From an uncultured Celeribacter sp. (GTDB taxonomy: Bacteria; Pseudomonadota; Alphaproteobacteria; Rhodobacterales; Rhodobacteraceae), in the NCBI RefSeq assembly GCF_963676475.1, contig NZ_OY781106.1:186001-250000 (forward strand): DNA of 64,000 nucleotides, in the 5' to 3' direction. A model generated the notes under the pieces. The model was not told where the DNA came from. It worked only from the letters and a program-made list of their open reading frames with translations, and made no database searches. This document shows positions 51,153-59,436 of the stretch, piece by piece; within the stretch, counting starts at the first letter, position 1, and each line of letters begins with the position of its first letter. The position numbers were made by a program, and so were the translations under genes.

Positions 51153-51869
51153 ATGACGGACGCACAGCAGGGCAAAACGCCCAAGATCGGATTGATCGCC
51201 GTGATTTGCGGTGTGATCGCCTTTTTGGCCCTGATGTGGATCGCGGGCTATTCGACAGGAGCCTCGGTGATCGTCGGTGTCCTCGTGGCGTTTTTGGTCG
51301 CGATCCTGCTGTGGATCGGTTGGTACGAAGAGACAACTGAGGTCGCCGTCGGGCATCCCGAAGCCGATGTCAGCGCCTCTGGCCTGATGGCAACTTCGGG
51401 CATTGGCGATGAGCCGGTGTCGGCGGCGGATGAGATTGCGATTGAGCCGCACGCAGCGGACACCCGCGAGGTGCGCTCGAAAGCTGCGGCGGCGACGCCG
51501 GAGGCCCATCCGGTCGATGAAGCACCGGTCGAGCCGGTTGCGGAACCGCTCGAAGAGGTCGAAGAAAAAACTGAGGCCGCCCCGGTTGCCTTCGCGTCTG
51601 TCTCGGACGCCGCGGTCGTGGCAGAGCCCGATGATCTGAAGTCGATCAAGGGCGTGGGGCCGAAAATCGAAGTGCAGCTGCACGAGCGGGGGATCACCAC
51701 CTTCGCACATGTCGCCGCACTGAGCGCTGACGAGATCGAAGCCTTGGGGGCCGCGCTCAAAGGCACCTCGGCGGCGCAGCTGACGAAATGGGCCGAACAG
51801 GCCAAAATCCTCGCCGCGGGCGGGGACACGGAATTCTCGAAACGCGTCAAGGATGGCGACGTTTATTGA
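51153..51869 (+). CDS. Membrane protein with C-terminal helix-hairpin-helix module, in nuo operon
   Basis: A 238-aa protein: two membrane helices (about 12-32 and 37-57), an acidic Ala/Glu/Pro linker (60-155), and a C-terminal module from residue 160 (DDLKSIKGVGPKIEVQLHERG, then QAKILAAGGDTEFSKR) that clearly parallels the NuoE tail. The GVGPK turn is typical of HhH folds. It may anchor something at the membrane near complex I, but no function is known. ATG 51153 follows CAGGAG. It is 71 bases after nuoE. Confidence 0.8.
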   Translation: MTDAQQGKTPKIGLIAVICGVIAFLALMWIAGYSTGASVIVGVLVAFLVAILLWIGWYEETTEVAVGHPEADVSASGLMATSGIGDEPVSAADEIAIEPHAADTREVRSKAAAATPEAHPVDEAPVEPVAEPLEEVEEKTEAAPVAFASVSDAAVVAEPDDLKSIKGVGPKIEVQLHERGITTFAHVAALSADEIEALGAALKGTSAAQLTKWAEQAKILAAGGDTEFSKRVKDGDVY

Positions 51870-51880
51870 GGAGTAAGGAA

Positions 51881-52102
51881 ATGGTGCCTGACAAGGACCA
51901 GCATTTGGCGAAAAAGGCGCGCATGGTCGCCGTCGTGATCGCCGTGACGATGTTGGTCTGGTTGGGGGCTCAATGGTTGGGTGGGAAACTCGGAGTGCCT
52001 CCGCGCTACGTGTTTCTCCTCGATCTTGCCGCTTTGGCCGGGTTCGTCTGGTCGTTTGTGGTGATGTATCAGATTTGGCGTGACACGCGCCGGAAAGACT
52101 GA
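51881..52102 (+). CDS. Small two-helix membrane protein, DUF5337 type
   Basis: A 73-aa protein with two membrane helices (about 14-33 and 43-63), a basic N-terminus and a basic RDTRRKD tail. It matches the layout of the DUF5337 proteins encoded beside nuoF in Rhodobacterales. ATG 51881 follows GAGGAGTAAGG. It may be an accessory or assembly factor of complex I, which is inference from its position alone. Confidence 0.75.
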   Translation: MVPDKDQHLAKKARMVAVVIAVTMLVWLGAQWLGGKLGVPPRYVFLLDLAALAGFVWSFVVMYQIWRDTRRKD

Positions 52103-52115
52103 AGGGACAAGAGCG

Positions 52116-53414
52116 ATGCTCAAGGATCAGGATCGGATCTTTACCAACCTCTACGGCATGAATGACCGTAGCCTTGCGGGCGCCCAAAAGCGCGGGCATT
52201 GGGATGGCACGGCGGGCATTCTCGCCAATGGACGCGACTGGATCATCGACCAGATGAAGGCCTCCGGTCTGCGCGGTCGTGGCGGAGCGGGCTTCCCGAC
52301 GGGTCTCAAATGGTCCTTCATGCCGAAGGAAAGCGACGGTCGCCCGGCGTACCTCGTGATCAACGCCGACGAATCCGAACCCGCGACCTGTAAGGACCGC
52401 GAAATCATGCGCCACGACCCGCACACGCTGGTCGAAGGGGCCTTGATCGCCGGTTTCGCGATGAACGCGGTGGCCGCCTATATCTACATCCGTGGGGAAT
52501 ATATCCGCGAAAAAGAAGCACTTCAGGCCGCGATCGACGAGGCATATGACGCCGGTCTCATTGGCCGCAATGCCTGCAAATCGGGCTATGATTTCGACAT
52601 CTACCTGCACCACGGGGCAGGGGCCTATATCTGTGGCGAGGAAACCGCGCTCATCGAGTCTCTCGAAGGCAAAAAGGGCATGCCCCGGATGAAGCCGCCT
52701 TTCCCGGCGGGCGCGGGTCTTTACGGCTGCCCGACCACGGTGAACAACGTCGAATCCATCGCCGTCGTGCCGACGATCCTGCGGCGCGGCGCCGAGTGGT
52801 TTGCTTCTTTTGGCCGTCCGAACAACGCGGGCACCAAGCTCATGGCGCTCACCGGCCACGTCAACACGCCCTGCGTGTTCGAGGAAGAAATGTCGATGTC
52901 CGTGCGCGAGATCATCGAGAAACACGGTGGCGGCATTCGCGGCGGCTGGGACAATCTGAAAGCCATCATTCCGGGCGGGGCGTCCTGTCCTGTTCTGCCG
53001 AAAGAGGCGCTGGAAGATGCGATTTTCGACTTCGACTGGATGCGTGAGAACAAGTCCTCCTTTGGCACCGGCTGTATGATCGTGATGGACAATTCCGTCG
53101 ATGTGGTCAAAGCCGTCTGGCGTCTGTCGGCCTTCTTCAAGCACGAAAGCTGCGGTCAATGTACGCCGTGCCGCGAAGGCACCGGCTGGATGATGCGCGT
53201 GATGGACCGTCTGGTGACGGGTGACGCGGAAATCGAAGAGATCGACATGTTGCTCGATGTGACGAAACAGGTCGAAGGCCATACCATCTGTGCGCTGGGG
53301 GATGCGGCGGCTTGGCCGATCCAGGGTCTGATCCGTCACTTCCGCGATGACATCGAAGAGCGCATCAAAATCAAGAAAACCGGTCGCGTCTCTGCGGCGT
53401 TTGCGGCGGAGTGA
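52116..53414 (+). CDS. nuoF: NADH-quinone oxidoreductase subunit F
   Basis: The 432-aa 51 kDa subunit binds NADH, FMN and cluster N3. Seen are GLRGRGGAGFPTGLKWSF (NADH/FMN site), ICGEETALIESLEGKKGMPR (second glycine-rich region) and ESCGQCTPCREGTGWM (cluster N3), followed by the last ligand in EGHTICALGDAAAWP. ATG 52116 has AAGGGAC upstream; the 12 extra residues of a longer frame are not conserved. Confidence 0.97.
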   Translation: MLKDQDRIFTNLYGMNDRSLAGAQKRGHWDGTAGILANGRDWIIDQMKASGLRGRGGAGFPTGLKWSFMPKESDGRPAYLVINADESEPATCKDREIMRHDPHTLVEGALIAGFAMNAVAAYIYIRGEYIREKEALQAAIDEAYDAGLIGRNACKSGYDFDIYLHHGAGAYICGEETALIESLEGKKGMPRMKPPFPAGAGLYGCPTTVNNVESIAVVPTILRRGAEWFASFGRPNNAGTKLMALTGHVNTPCVFEEEMSMSVREIIEKHGGGIRGGWDNLKAIIPGGASCPVLPKEALEDAIFDFDWMRENKSSFGTGCMIVMDNSVDVVKAVWRLSAFFKHESCGQCTPCREGTGWMMRVMDRLVTGDAEIEEIDMLLDVTKQVEGHTICALGDAAAWPIQGLIRHFRDDIEERIKIKKTGRVSAAFAAE

Positions 53415-53416
53415 GA

Positions 53417-53605
53417 ATGTGGCGTTTGGTCGGATTAAAATGTCCTTGTTGCGGTCACGTTCCGTATTTCGCATTCGCGAAATGCCGGGTCTGTGGCTAT
53501 GCGACACTGTCATTCTCGTCCGATCCAAAGCGTTGGATGCTCTTTCTTGGAATCGTGGTTCTGTTTCTTGTGGCCATGGGGCTATTTTCAGGGAGGGATT
53601 TTTAG
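53417..53605 (+). CDS. Small zinc-ribbon membrane protein in nuo operon
   Basis: A 62-aa protein with two Cys pairs, LKCPCCGHVPYF and AKCRVCGY, spaced like a zinc ribbon, followed by one membrane helix (MLFLGIVVLFLVAMGLF). ATG 53417 lies two bases after the nuoF TGA with GGAG close upstream. Such a layout suggests a membrane-tethered metal-binding or protein-interaction module. It is followed directly by the DUF3291 gene. Function unknown. Confidence 0.7.
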   Translation: MWRLVGLKCPCCGHVPYFAFAKCRVCGYATLSFSSDPKRWMLFLGIVVLFLVAMGLFSGRDF

Positions 53606-54091
53606 ATGTTCCTTGCTGAACTCAACATCGGGCGGCTTGTGGCCGAACCCGGGGACGCGCGCGTGGCCGAGTTCATGGGCGCCTTGGACCGCATCAACGG
53701 TCTGGGCAAACGCATGCCGGGGTTTGTCTGGATGGCCGAGGGATCGGGCGAGCCGGGCACCGGAAACACCGAAAACAACATCGGCGACGATCCGAAATTC
53801 GTCGCCAATCTCACCGTGTGGGAAGACGTTGAAAGCCTTGAGCATTTCGTTTTCAACACGGTGCACAAACAATTCTACGACCGCCGCGCGGAGTGGTTCG
53901 AGCTGATGGCCGACCAGCATTTCGTGATGTGGTACGTGGAACCCGGGCACAAGCCCACATTGGACGAGGCGCTCGAACGCCTTGCCTACAAACAAGAACA
54001 TGGGGACAGCGATCAGGCTTTTGGCTGGTCGTACATCAAAGAGGCCAAGCTTTTCCGTGAGAAAAGCTGTCGGCCTGTTGCTGCGGAGTAG
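53606..54091 (+). CDS. DUF3291 domain protein
   Basis: A 161-aa protein with a ferredoxin-like (monooxygenase-type) DUF3291 domain: LAELNIGRLVAEPGDARVAEF at the start, PGFVWMAEGSG, FVANLTVWEDVESLEHFVFN and AEWFELMADQHFVMWYVEPGHKPTLDEALERL. It begins right after the stop of the zinc-ribbon gene. DUF3291 genes beside nuoF are seen in other Rhodobacterales. No catalytic residue can be named. Confidence 0.83.
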   Translation: MFLAELNIGRLVAEPGDARVAEFMGALDRINGLGKRMPGFVWMAEGSGEPGTGNTENNIGDDPKFVANLTVWEDVESLEHFVFNTVHKQFYDRRAEWFELMADQHFVMWYVEPGHKPTLDEALERLAYKQEHGDSDQAFGWSYIKEAKLFREKSCRPVAAE

Positions 54092-54095
54092 TCCC

Positions 54096-54506
54096 ATGAC
54101 ATTGACCAAACATATCGCCCTCGCTCTCGCCTTTACGGCCGGTGCTGCCGCTGCGGCGGAGCTGCCGCCTTTGCGCGAGGTGCAAGAGATTGATCGGAAC
54201 ATGCTTTGGGCCGGTCTTGCCGTCGAAGTGTCGGACGAATGCCCGACCATCGAGGTCAAGAAACTCAAAGGTGTTTCCTTCCTCTGGGGCCTCAAAAACA
54301 AAGCCTCCGATATGGGCTATTCAGATGATGAAATCCGCGCCTATGTCGAAAGCGACGATGAGGAAGCCCGCATTCGGAGCCTCGGCGAGGCCTATGTGCG
54401 GCAAGCCGGGTTCGATCCTAAAACGCCCGAAGGCCTCTGTGCTTTCGGCGAGGCGGAGATTGCCCGCGGGTCCATTATCGGCTCCTTCCTGAGGAGCACC
54501 AAATGA
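54096..54506 (+). CDS. Exported DUF5333-like protein (first of a tandem pair)
   Basis: A 136-aa precursor with a signal peptide (KHIALALAFTAGAAAA, cleavage before ELPPL) and two conserved Cys (ECPTIEV, GLCAFGEAEI). It resembles its downstream neighbour in the C-terminal segment (GLCAFGEAEIARGSIIGSFLR versus AMCAFGKAQIAKRTPLGKLMK), so the two are duplicates. ATG 54096 is preceded by GGAG; it overlaps the next gene by four bases. It is periplasmic, function unknown. Confidence 0.75.
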   Translation: MTLTKHIALALAFTAGAAAAAELPPLREVQEIDRNMLWAGLAVEVSDECPTIEVKKLKGVSFLWGLKNKASDMGYSDDEIRAYVESDDEEARIRSLGEAYVRQAGFDPKTPEGLCAFGEAEIARGSIIGSFLRSTK

Positions 54507-54913
54507 TCCGCACCTCGACATATGCCGCTTTGATCGCCCTGATGGCCACGCCGGTGGTCGCTCAAGACATCGCAGGTCAGGATATTACGGTGGACGAAGA
54601 GATCACCGCCGTGCTCGTCGACAATATGATTGTCACGGAACTGACGACGATCTGCCCCAAACTGTCGCCGCGCCCCGCACGCGTGAACAGACAGGCGCAA
54701 GAGATGATGGGCGTGATCACGGCCAAGGGCTATGGCGCCCAGGATATTCAATCGCTGCAAGACCCGGCGTTTCTCGCCACGCTTGCTGCGAAATCGGAAA
54801 GCTTCTTTGCCGCCAACGGCATTGAAAAACGGGATACGGAGGCGATGTGCGCCTTCGGCAAAGCGCAGATTGCGAAGCGGACGCCGCTTGGCAAGCTCAT
54901 GAAGAACAGGTGA
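54503..54913 (+). CDS. Exported DUF5333 protein (second of a tandem pair)
   Basis: A 136-aa periplasmic protein with a signal peptide (residues 1-20, MIRTSTYAALIALMATPVVA) and two Cys (TICPKL, AMCAFG) at the same places as the preceding gene, presumably forming a disulphide. Start codon and previous stop overlap (ATGA). nuoG begins six bases after its stop. Known only as a lineage-specific family linked to nuo operons. Confidence 0.8.
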   Translation: MIRTSTYAALIALMATPVVAQDIAGQDITVDEEITAVLVDNMIVTELTTICPKLSPRPARVNRQAQEMMGVITAKGYGAQDIQSLQDPAFLATLAAKSESFFAANGIEKRDTEAMCAFGKAQIAKRTPLGKLMKNR

Positions 54914-54919
54914 TGCAGA

Positions 54920-56938
54920 ATGGCAGATAAGCGCAAAATCATCATTGACGGGACCGAGATCGAAGTCGATCCGGCCATGACGATCCTCCAGGCCTGTGAA
55001 GTGGCCGGGATCGAAGTGCCGCGGTTCTGCTATCACGAACGGCTGTCCATCGCGGGCAACTGCCGCATGTGTCTGGTCGAGGTCGTGGGCGGCCCGCCGA
55101 AACCGGCGGCGTCTTGCGCGATGCAGGTGAAAGACATGCGTCCGGGGCCGGAAGGCCAACCGCCGGTGGTCAAGACCAACTCGCCGATGGTCAAAAAAGC
55201 GCGCGAGGGCGTGATGGAGTTCTTGCTCATCAACCACCCGCTCGATTGCCCGATCTGTGACCAGGGCGGCGAATGCGACCTGCAAGACCAGGCCATGGCC
55301 TACGGTGTCGATTTCTCGCGCTACCGCGAACCGAAACGTGCGACCGAAGAGCTGAACCTCGGGCCGCTTGTCGGCACCGCGATGACGCGTTGTATCTCCT
55401 GTACCCGCTGCGTGCGCTTCACGACAGAGGTCGCGGGCATCACCCAGATGGGCCAGACGGGCCGTGGCGAAGACAGCGAGATCACCAGCTATCTCAACGA
55501 AACGCTTGCCTCGAACCTTCAGGGCAACATCATCGACCTTTGCCCGGTCGGCGCGCTGACCTCGAAACCCTATGCCTTCACCGCCCGTCCGTGGGAGTTG
55601 ACCAAGACCGAAACCATCGACGTGATGGACGCGCTTGGGTCCAATATTCGCGTCGACACCAAAGGCCGCGAAGTGATGCGCATTCTGCCGCGCAACCATG
55701 ACGGTGTGAACGAAGAGTGGATTTCCGACAAGACCCGCTTCATCTGGGACGGTCTGAAACGCCAGCGCATCGACACGCCGTATATTCGCAAAAACGGCAA
55801 GCTGACCAAGGCCACCTGGGCCGAGGCGCTCTCTGCCGCCGCGACTGCGATGAAGGGCAAAAAGGTTGCCGGTCTCGTGGGTGATCTGGCCCCCGTCGAG
55901 GCGATCTATGCTTTGAAAGGCCTGGTTGAAGGTCTGGGTGGCAATGTCGAGTGCCGTGTGGACGGCGCGAAACTGCCGGCGGGCAACCGTGGCGTTTACG
56001 CCGGCACCGCGACCATCGCCGACATCGACGATGCGAAATACATTCAGCTCATTGGCACCAACCCGCGCGAGGAAGCGCCGGTGCTGAACGCCCGTATCCG
56101 CAAGGCCTGGGCCAATGGCGCCAAAGTCGGTCTCGTCGGCCAAGCCGCTGATCTGACGTATGATTACGCCCATGTCGGCACCGACCGTGCGGCGCTGGAA
56201 AGCCTTCTCGGTCACAACTACGGCGATGTGCTCGATCAGCCCTCGCTGGTGATTGTCGGCGCAGGCGCGATCAACGAAGCGGATGGTGAGGCGGTTCTGG
56301 CGACCGCTCAGAAACTTTGCGAAGCCACCGGCTCGAAGCTCATGGTGCTCCACACCGCCGCCTCCCGCGTGGGTGCGATGGATGTGAATGCCGTGACCGA
56401 AGGTGGGCTTGATGCCGCGACCAATGGGGCAGAGGTGATCTACAACCTCGGCGCCGATGAGGTCGAAATTGCCGACGGTCCTTTCGTGATCTACCAGGGG
56501 TCGCACGGCGATCTGGGCGCGCACCGCGCCGATGTGATCCTGCCGGGCGCTGCCTATACCGAGGAAAACGGACTGTTTGTGAACCTCGAAGGTCGTCCGC
56601 AGCTGGCGCTTCGCGCCGCTTTCCCGCCGGGAGACGCCAAAGAGAACTGGGCGATCCTGCGCGCCCTGTCCGCAGAGTTGGACGCGACGCTGCCCTACGA
56701 TTCGCTGGCGCAGCTGCGCAACGCTTTGATCAATGAGGTGCCGCATCTGGCGCAGATCGACGAGGTGCCCGAGAATGACGTGGTGGCACTGCCGGAGAAA
56801 TCGCTGGGCAAGGCCTCTTTCCGCAACGCGGTCAAGGATTTCTACCTGACGAACCCGATCGCGCGCGCTTCCGTGCTGATGGCGGAACTCTCCGCCATGG
56901 CGAAAGCCCGCGCCGAGACGCCGGTGGCGGCTGAGTGA
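54920..56938 (+). CDS. nuoG: NADH-quinone oxidoreductase subunit G
   Basis: The 672-aa 75 kDa subunit holds clusters N1b, N4 and N5. Ligands are visible in FCYHERLSIAGNCRMCLVEV, then HPLDCPICDQGGECDLQDQAM, and MTRCISCTRCVRFTTEVAG, followed by LCPVGALTSKPYAF and a molybdopterin-oxidoreductase-like half without cofactor ligands. The length is that of the mitochondrial-type, shorter than the 900-aa E. coli form. It overlaps the following lipoprotein gene by one base. Confidence 0.96.
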   Translation: MADKRKIIIDGTEIEVDPAMTILQACEVAGIEVPRFCYHERLSIAGNCRMCLVEVVGGPPKPAASCAMQVKDMRPGPEGQPPVVKTNSPMVKKAREGVMEFLLINHPLDCPICDQGGECDLQDQAMAYGVDFSRYREPKRATEELNLGPLVGTAMTRCISCTRCVRFTTEVAGITQMGQTGRGEDSEITSYLNETLASNLQGNIIDLCPVGALTSKPYAFTARPWELTKTETIDVMDALGSNIRVDTKGREVMRILPRNHDGVNEEWISDKTRFIWDGLKRQRIDTPYIRKNGKLTKATWAEALSAAATAMKGKKVAGLVGDLAPVEAIYALKGLVEGLGGNVECRVDGAKLPAGNRGVYAGTATIADIDDAKYIQLIGTNPREEAPVLNARIRKAWANGAKVGLVGQAADLTYDYAHVGTDRAALESLLGHNYGDVLDQPSLVIVGAGAINEADGEAVLATAQKLCEATGSKLMVLHTAASRVGAMDVNAVTEGGLDAATNGAEVIYNLGADEVEIADGPFVIYQGSHGDLGAHRADVILPGAAYTEENGLFVNLEGRPQLALRAAFPPGDAKENWAILRALSAELDATLPYDSLAQLRNALINEVPHLAQIDEVPENDVVALPEKSLGKASFRNAVKDFYLTNPIARASVLMAELSAMAKARAETPVAAE

Positions 56939-57375
56939 TGATGTCGCAGGCCTCATATCCAACCGTGCTTGGGCTTTTGGCCGCCGCACAGCTTTCGGGC
57001 TGTGCCGTGGCTGCGCCTGACAGGGAAGTGGGGCGTGATTTCGGTTCCATGGAGTCTTCTGTGGAGGCCACCGACTTTCTCGGCGTGGAGACCCGTCTTT
57101 TGGACGGTGATCTGGTGAATTTCCTCGTTTCCGCCAAGGGAAATGGGGCGAAAACAAATGTGGTGGCCTATGCCGATTGTGCGGCCGCCCAATATGCGCT
57201 GATCCGGGGTTTCGGATTTGCGCGACATGTGCGGACAAATGTCGCACAAGAGGCTGGAATTTGGCGCGCGGATGCTGTTTACACCATCTCGCCAGCGCTC
57301 CCCGAAGGTTTGCGCAAGCTCGACGCAGAAGTCGTCGTTGCAAACTGTCGGGACAACGGAATACCGACGGTGTGA
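56938..57375 (+). CDS. Putative lipoprotein of unknown function in nuo operon
   Basis: A 145-aa protein with a lipobox-like LSGC near residue 20, suggesting a lipid-anchored periplasmic protein. The mature part contains three further Cys (ADCAAAQYAL, VANCRDNG and the anchor). I recognise no domain. Start codons at 56938 and 56941 overlap or abut the nuoG TGA; nuoH begins 11 bases after its stop. Confidence 0.65.
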   Translation: MMSQASYPTVLGLLAAAQLSGCAVAAPDREVGRDFGSMESSVEATDFLGVETRLLDGDLVNFLVSAKGNGAKTNVVAYADCAAAQYALIRGFGFARHVRTNVAQEAGIWRADAVYTISPALPEGLRKLDAEVVVANCRDNGIPTV

Positions 57376-57386
57376 AAGGCTGAAAA

Positions 57387-58424
57387 ATGGTCGAATTTTT
57401 CACGACAACTAATCTGGGGATCTTCCTGCTCACCCTTGGGCAGATTTTGTTGGTCCTCGTGCCACTCTTCGTGGCGCTCGCCTTCCTGATGTATGGCGAC
57501 CGGAAAATCTGGGCCGCGGTTCAGATGCGCAAAGGCCCCAACATCGTTGGCATTTTCGGCCTCTTGCAGTCCTTCGCGGACTTTATCAAATACCTTGTGA
57601 AAGAGGTGGTCGTGCCCGCAGGTGCCGACAAATTCGTCTTTTACCTCGCGCCGATGATCACCTTCATCACCGCGGCCATCGCCTGGGCGGTGATCCCGTG
57701 GAATGACGGCTGGGTGATCTCGGATCTGAACATCGCGATTCTTTATATCTTCGCTGTGTCATCCCTTGAGGTTTACGGCGTGATCATGGGCGGTTGGGCG
57801 TCGAACTCGAAATATCCCTTCCTCGGCTCGCTCCGCTCCGCCGCGCAGATGATTTCCTACGAGGTTTCGATCGGCCTCATCATCATTGGCGTGGTTCTGA
57901 CCTCGGGCTCCATGAACTTTGGCGAGATCGTTGCGGCGCAAGACGGCAAGGGCATCTTTAGCTGGTACTGGCTGCCGCATTTCCCGATGGTCATCCTGTT
58001 CTTCGTCTCGGCCTTGGCCGAAACCAACCGCCCGCCCTTCGATTTGCCCGAAGCGGAATCGGAACTCGTGGCCGGCTATCAGGTGGAATATTCCTCGACG
58101 CCGTTCCTCTTGTTCATGATGGGCGAGCTGATGGCCGTCGTTCTGATGTGCGCGCTCGTCTCGATCCTGTTCTTCGGCGGCTGGAACTCCCCGGTCGAAT
58201 TCCTGCCCGACGGCATCATGTGGCTGATCCTCAAGATGCTGATCGCGTTCTTCGTCTTCTCGATGGTGAAAGCCATCGTGCCGCGCTACCGCTACGACCA
58301 GCTGATGCGCATCGGTTGGAAAGTCTTCCTGCCGCTGTCCTTGGCCTGGGTCGTTCTGGTCGCGTTCTTTGCTCAATACGGTGCGTTCTGGGGAACCTAT
58401 GCGCGCTGGACGGTAGGAGGCTGA
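57387..58424 (+). CDS. nuoH: NADH-quinone oxidoreductase subunit H
   Basis: The 345-aa ND1-type membrane subunit completes the quinone site. Eight or so helices are seen, with the conserved loops MYGDRKIWAAVQMRKGPN, SLEVYGVIMGGWASNSKY, ETNRPPFDLPEAESELVAGYQVEYSS and RYRYDQLMRIGWKVFLPLSL. Length is typical. The next gene starts one base after its stop. Confidence 0.97.
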   Translation: MVEFFTTTNLGIFLLTLGQILLVLVPLFVALAFLMYGDRKIWAAVQMRKGPNIVGIFGLLQSFADFIKYLVKEVVVPAGADKFVFYLAPMITFITAAIAWAVIPWNDGWVISDLNIAILYIFAVSSLEVYGVIMGGWASNSKYPFLGSLRSAAQMISYEVSIGLIIIGVVLTSGSMNFGEIVAAQDGKGIFSWYWLPHFPMVILFFVSALAETNRPPFDLPEAESELVAGYQVEYSSTPFLLFMMGELMAVVLMCALVSILFFGGWNSPVEFLPDGIMWLILKMLIAFFVFSMVKAIVPRYRYDQLMRIGWKVFLPLSLAWVVLVAFFAQYGAFWGTYARWTVGG

Positions 58425-58425
58425 C

Positions 58426-58923
58426 ATGTTGCGAAAGAGCATTTTGGCTTTGACGCTCAGTCTGTTGGGCGCAGGAGCGGTCAGTGCAGGCGAAAGCGAA
58501 GGCATGGCTTGCTACAAGCAGAAAGACTATCTCTGCGCGTTCGATCAGTTGCTTGAGCATTTCCAGGGAAACGGCGGGAAATACATGATCAAGTCCCAAA
58601 GCGGTCCGCAAACGAGTGCGAAAGCTCTGATGGAGTCTCTCATTCGTATTACAGATGCAAGCGCGCCGGGGGCGACGATCAGCCGTATCAAAGCGTACAA
58701 CGCATTCACGACTGGAACTCTCGGGTATCAACCGTGGATGCATATCACTGGCCATGTGTTGGCGGTTGAGGAGTGTGGCAAGACCGGTGACACCAAATGC
58801 CACGACGCCGCACTGAAGACTTTTTGCAGCAATGGTGAGAATTGGCTGACGACCCAATTCTTGGATCGAAAGCTGAACAAAGACTTTAGAACCCGCATGT
58901 TTGCCGTAATGAAGAAGTGTTGA
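58426..58923 (+). CDS. Exported Cys-containing protein of unknown function between nuoH and nuoI
   Basis: A 165-aa precursor with a signal peptide (residues 1-21, ILALTLSLLGAGAVSA). The mature protein has five or six Cys (MACYKQ, YLCAFDQ, VEECGKTGDTKCHDAALKTFC, KKC at the end), suggesting disulphides. GC content is lower than in the flanking nuo genes, with more AAA/ACT-type codons, which hints at a different history. It starts one base after nuoH and ends seven bases before nuoI. No family recognised. Confidence 0.65.
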   Translation: MLRKSILALTLSLLGAGAVSAGESEGMACYKQKDYLCAFDQLLEHFQGNGGKYMIKSQSGPQTSAKALMESLIRITDASAPGATISRIKAYNAFTTGTLGYQPWMHITGHVLAVEECGKTGDTKCHDAALKTFCSNGENWLTTQFLDRKLNKDFRTRMFAVMKKC

Positions 58924-58930
58924 GGAACCC

Positions 58931-59422
58931 ATGGCTCTCGATTACACCCGCGCCGCCAAGTATTTCCTGATGATGGACATCTGGGCCGGCTTTAAGATCG
59001 GTCTGCGGTATTTCTTCGCGCCCAAGGCGACGATCAACTACCCGCATGAAAAAGGGCCGCTTTCCCCGCGTTTCCGGGGCGAGCACGCGCTGCGACGTTA
59101 TCCGAACGGCGAGGAACGCTGCATTGCCTGTAAGCTTTGCGAAGCGATCTGCCCGGCGCAGGCCATCACCATTGATGCCGAACCGCGCGAAGACGGCTCG
59201 CGCCGCACCACGCGTTACGACATCGACATGACGAAATGCATTTACTGTGGCTTCTGTCAGGAAGCCTGCCCGGTGGACGCCATCGTCGAAGGCCCGAATT
59301 TCGAATTTTCCACCGAAACCCGCGAAGAGCTGTTTTACGACAAGGAGAAACTCCTTGCGAATGGCGAAATGTGGGAGGCGGAGATCGCCCGCAACCTCGA
59401 ACTGGACGCGCCTTATCGCTGA
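58931..59422 (+). CDS. nuoI: NADH-quinone oxidoreductase subunit I
   Basis: The 163-aa TYKY-type subunit holds clusters N6a and N6b in two ferredoxin motifs: CIACKLCEAICPAQAITI and CIYCGFCQEACPVDAIVEG, linked by the usual TTRYDIDMTK. The N-terminal amphipathic helix (YFLMMDIWAGFKIGLRYFF) lies on the membrane. ATG 58931 has TTGAGGA upstream. Confidence 0.97.
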   Translation: MALDYTRAAKYFLMMDIWAGFKIGLRYFFAPKATINYPHEKGPLSPRFRGEHALRRYPNGEERCIACKLCEAICPAQAITIDAEPREDGSRRTTRYDIDMTKCIYCGFCQEACPVDAIVEGPNFEFSTETREELFYDKEKLLANGEMWEAEIARNLELDAPYR

Positions 59423-59436
59423 GCGCCGGAGCCCTT

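Noticed and set aside
51126..53528. 800-codon minus-strand frame opposite the HhH gene, DUF5337 and nuoF
   Set aside because: No ribosome-binding site or motif; it is a codon-bias shadow of nuoF.
54392..57433. Very long open frame (about 1000 codons) on the minus strand opposite nuoG and its neighbours
   Set aside because: It lies opposite genes with clear Fe-S motifs; its translation is Arg/His/Gly-rich without domains. Long antisense frames are expected in high-GC genes with strong third-position bias.
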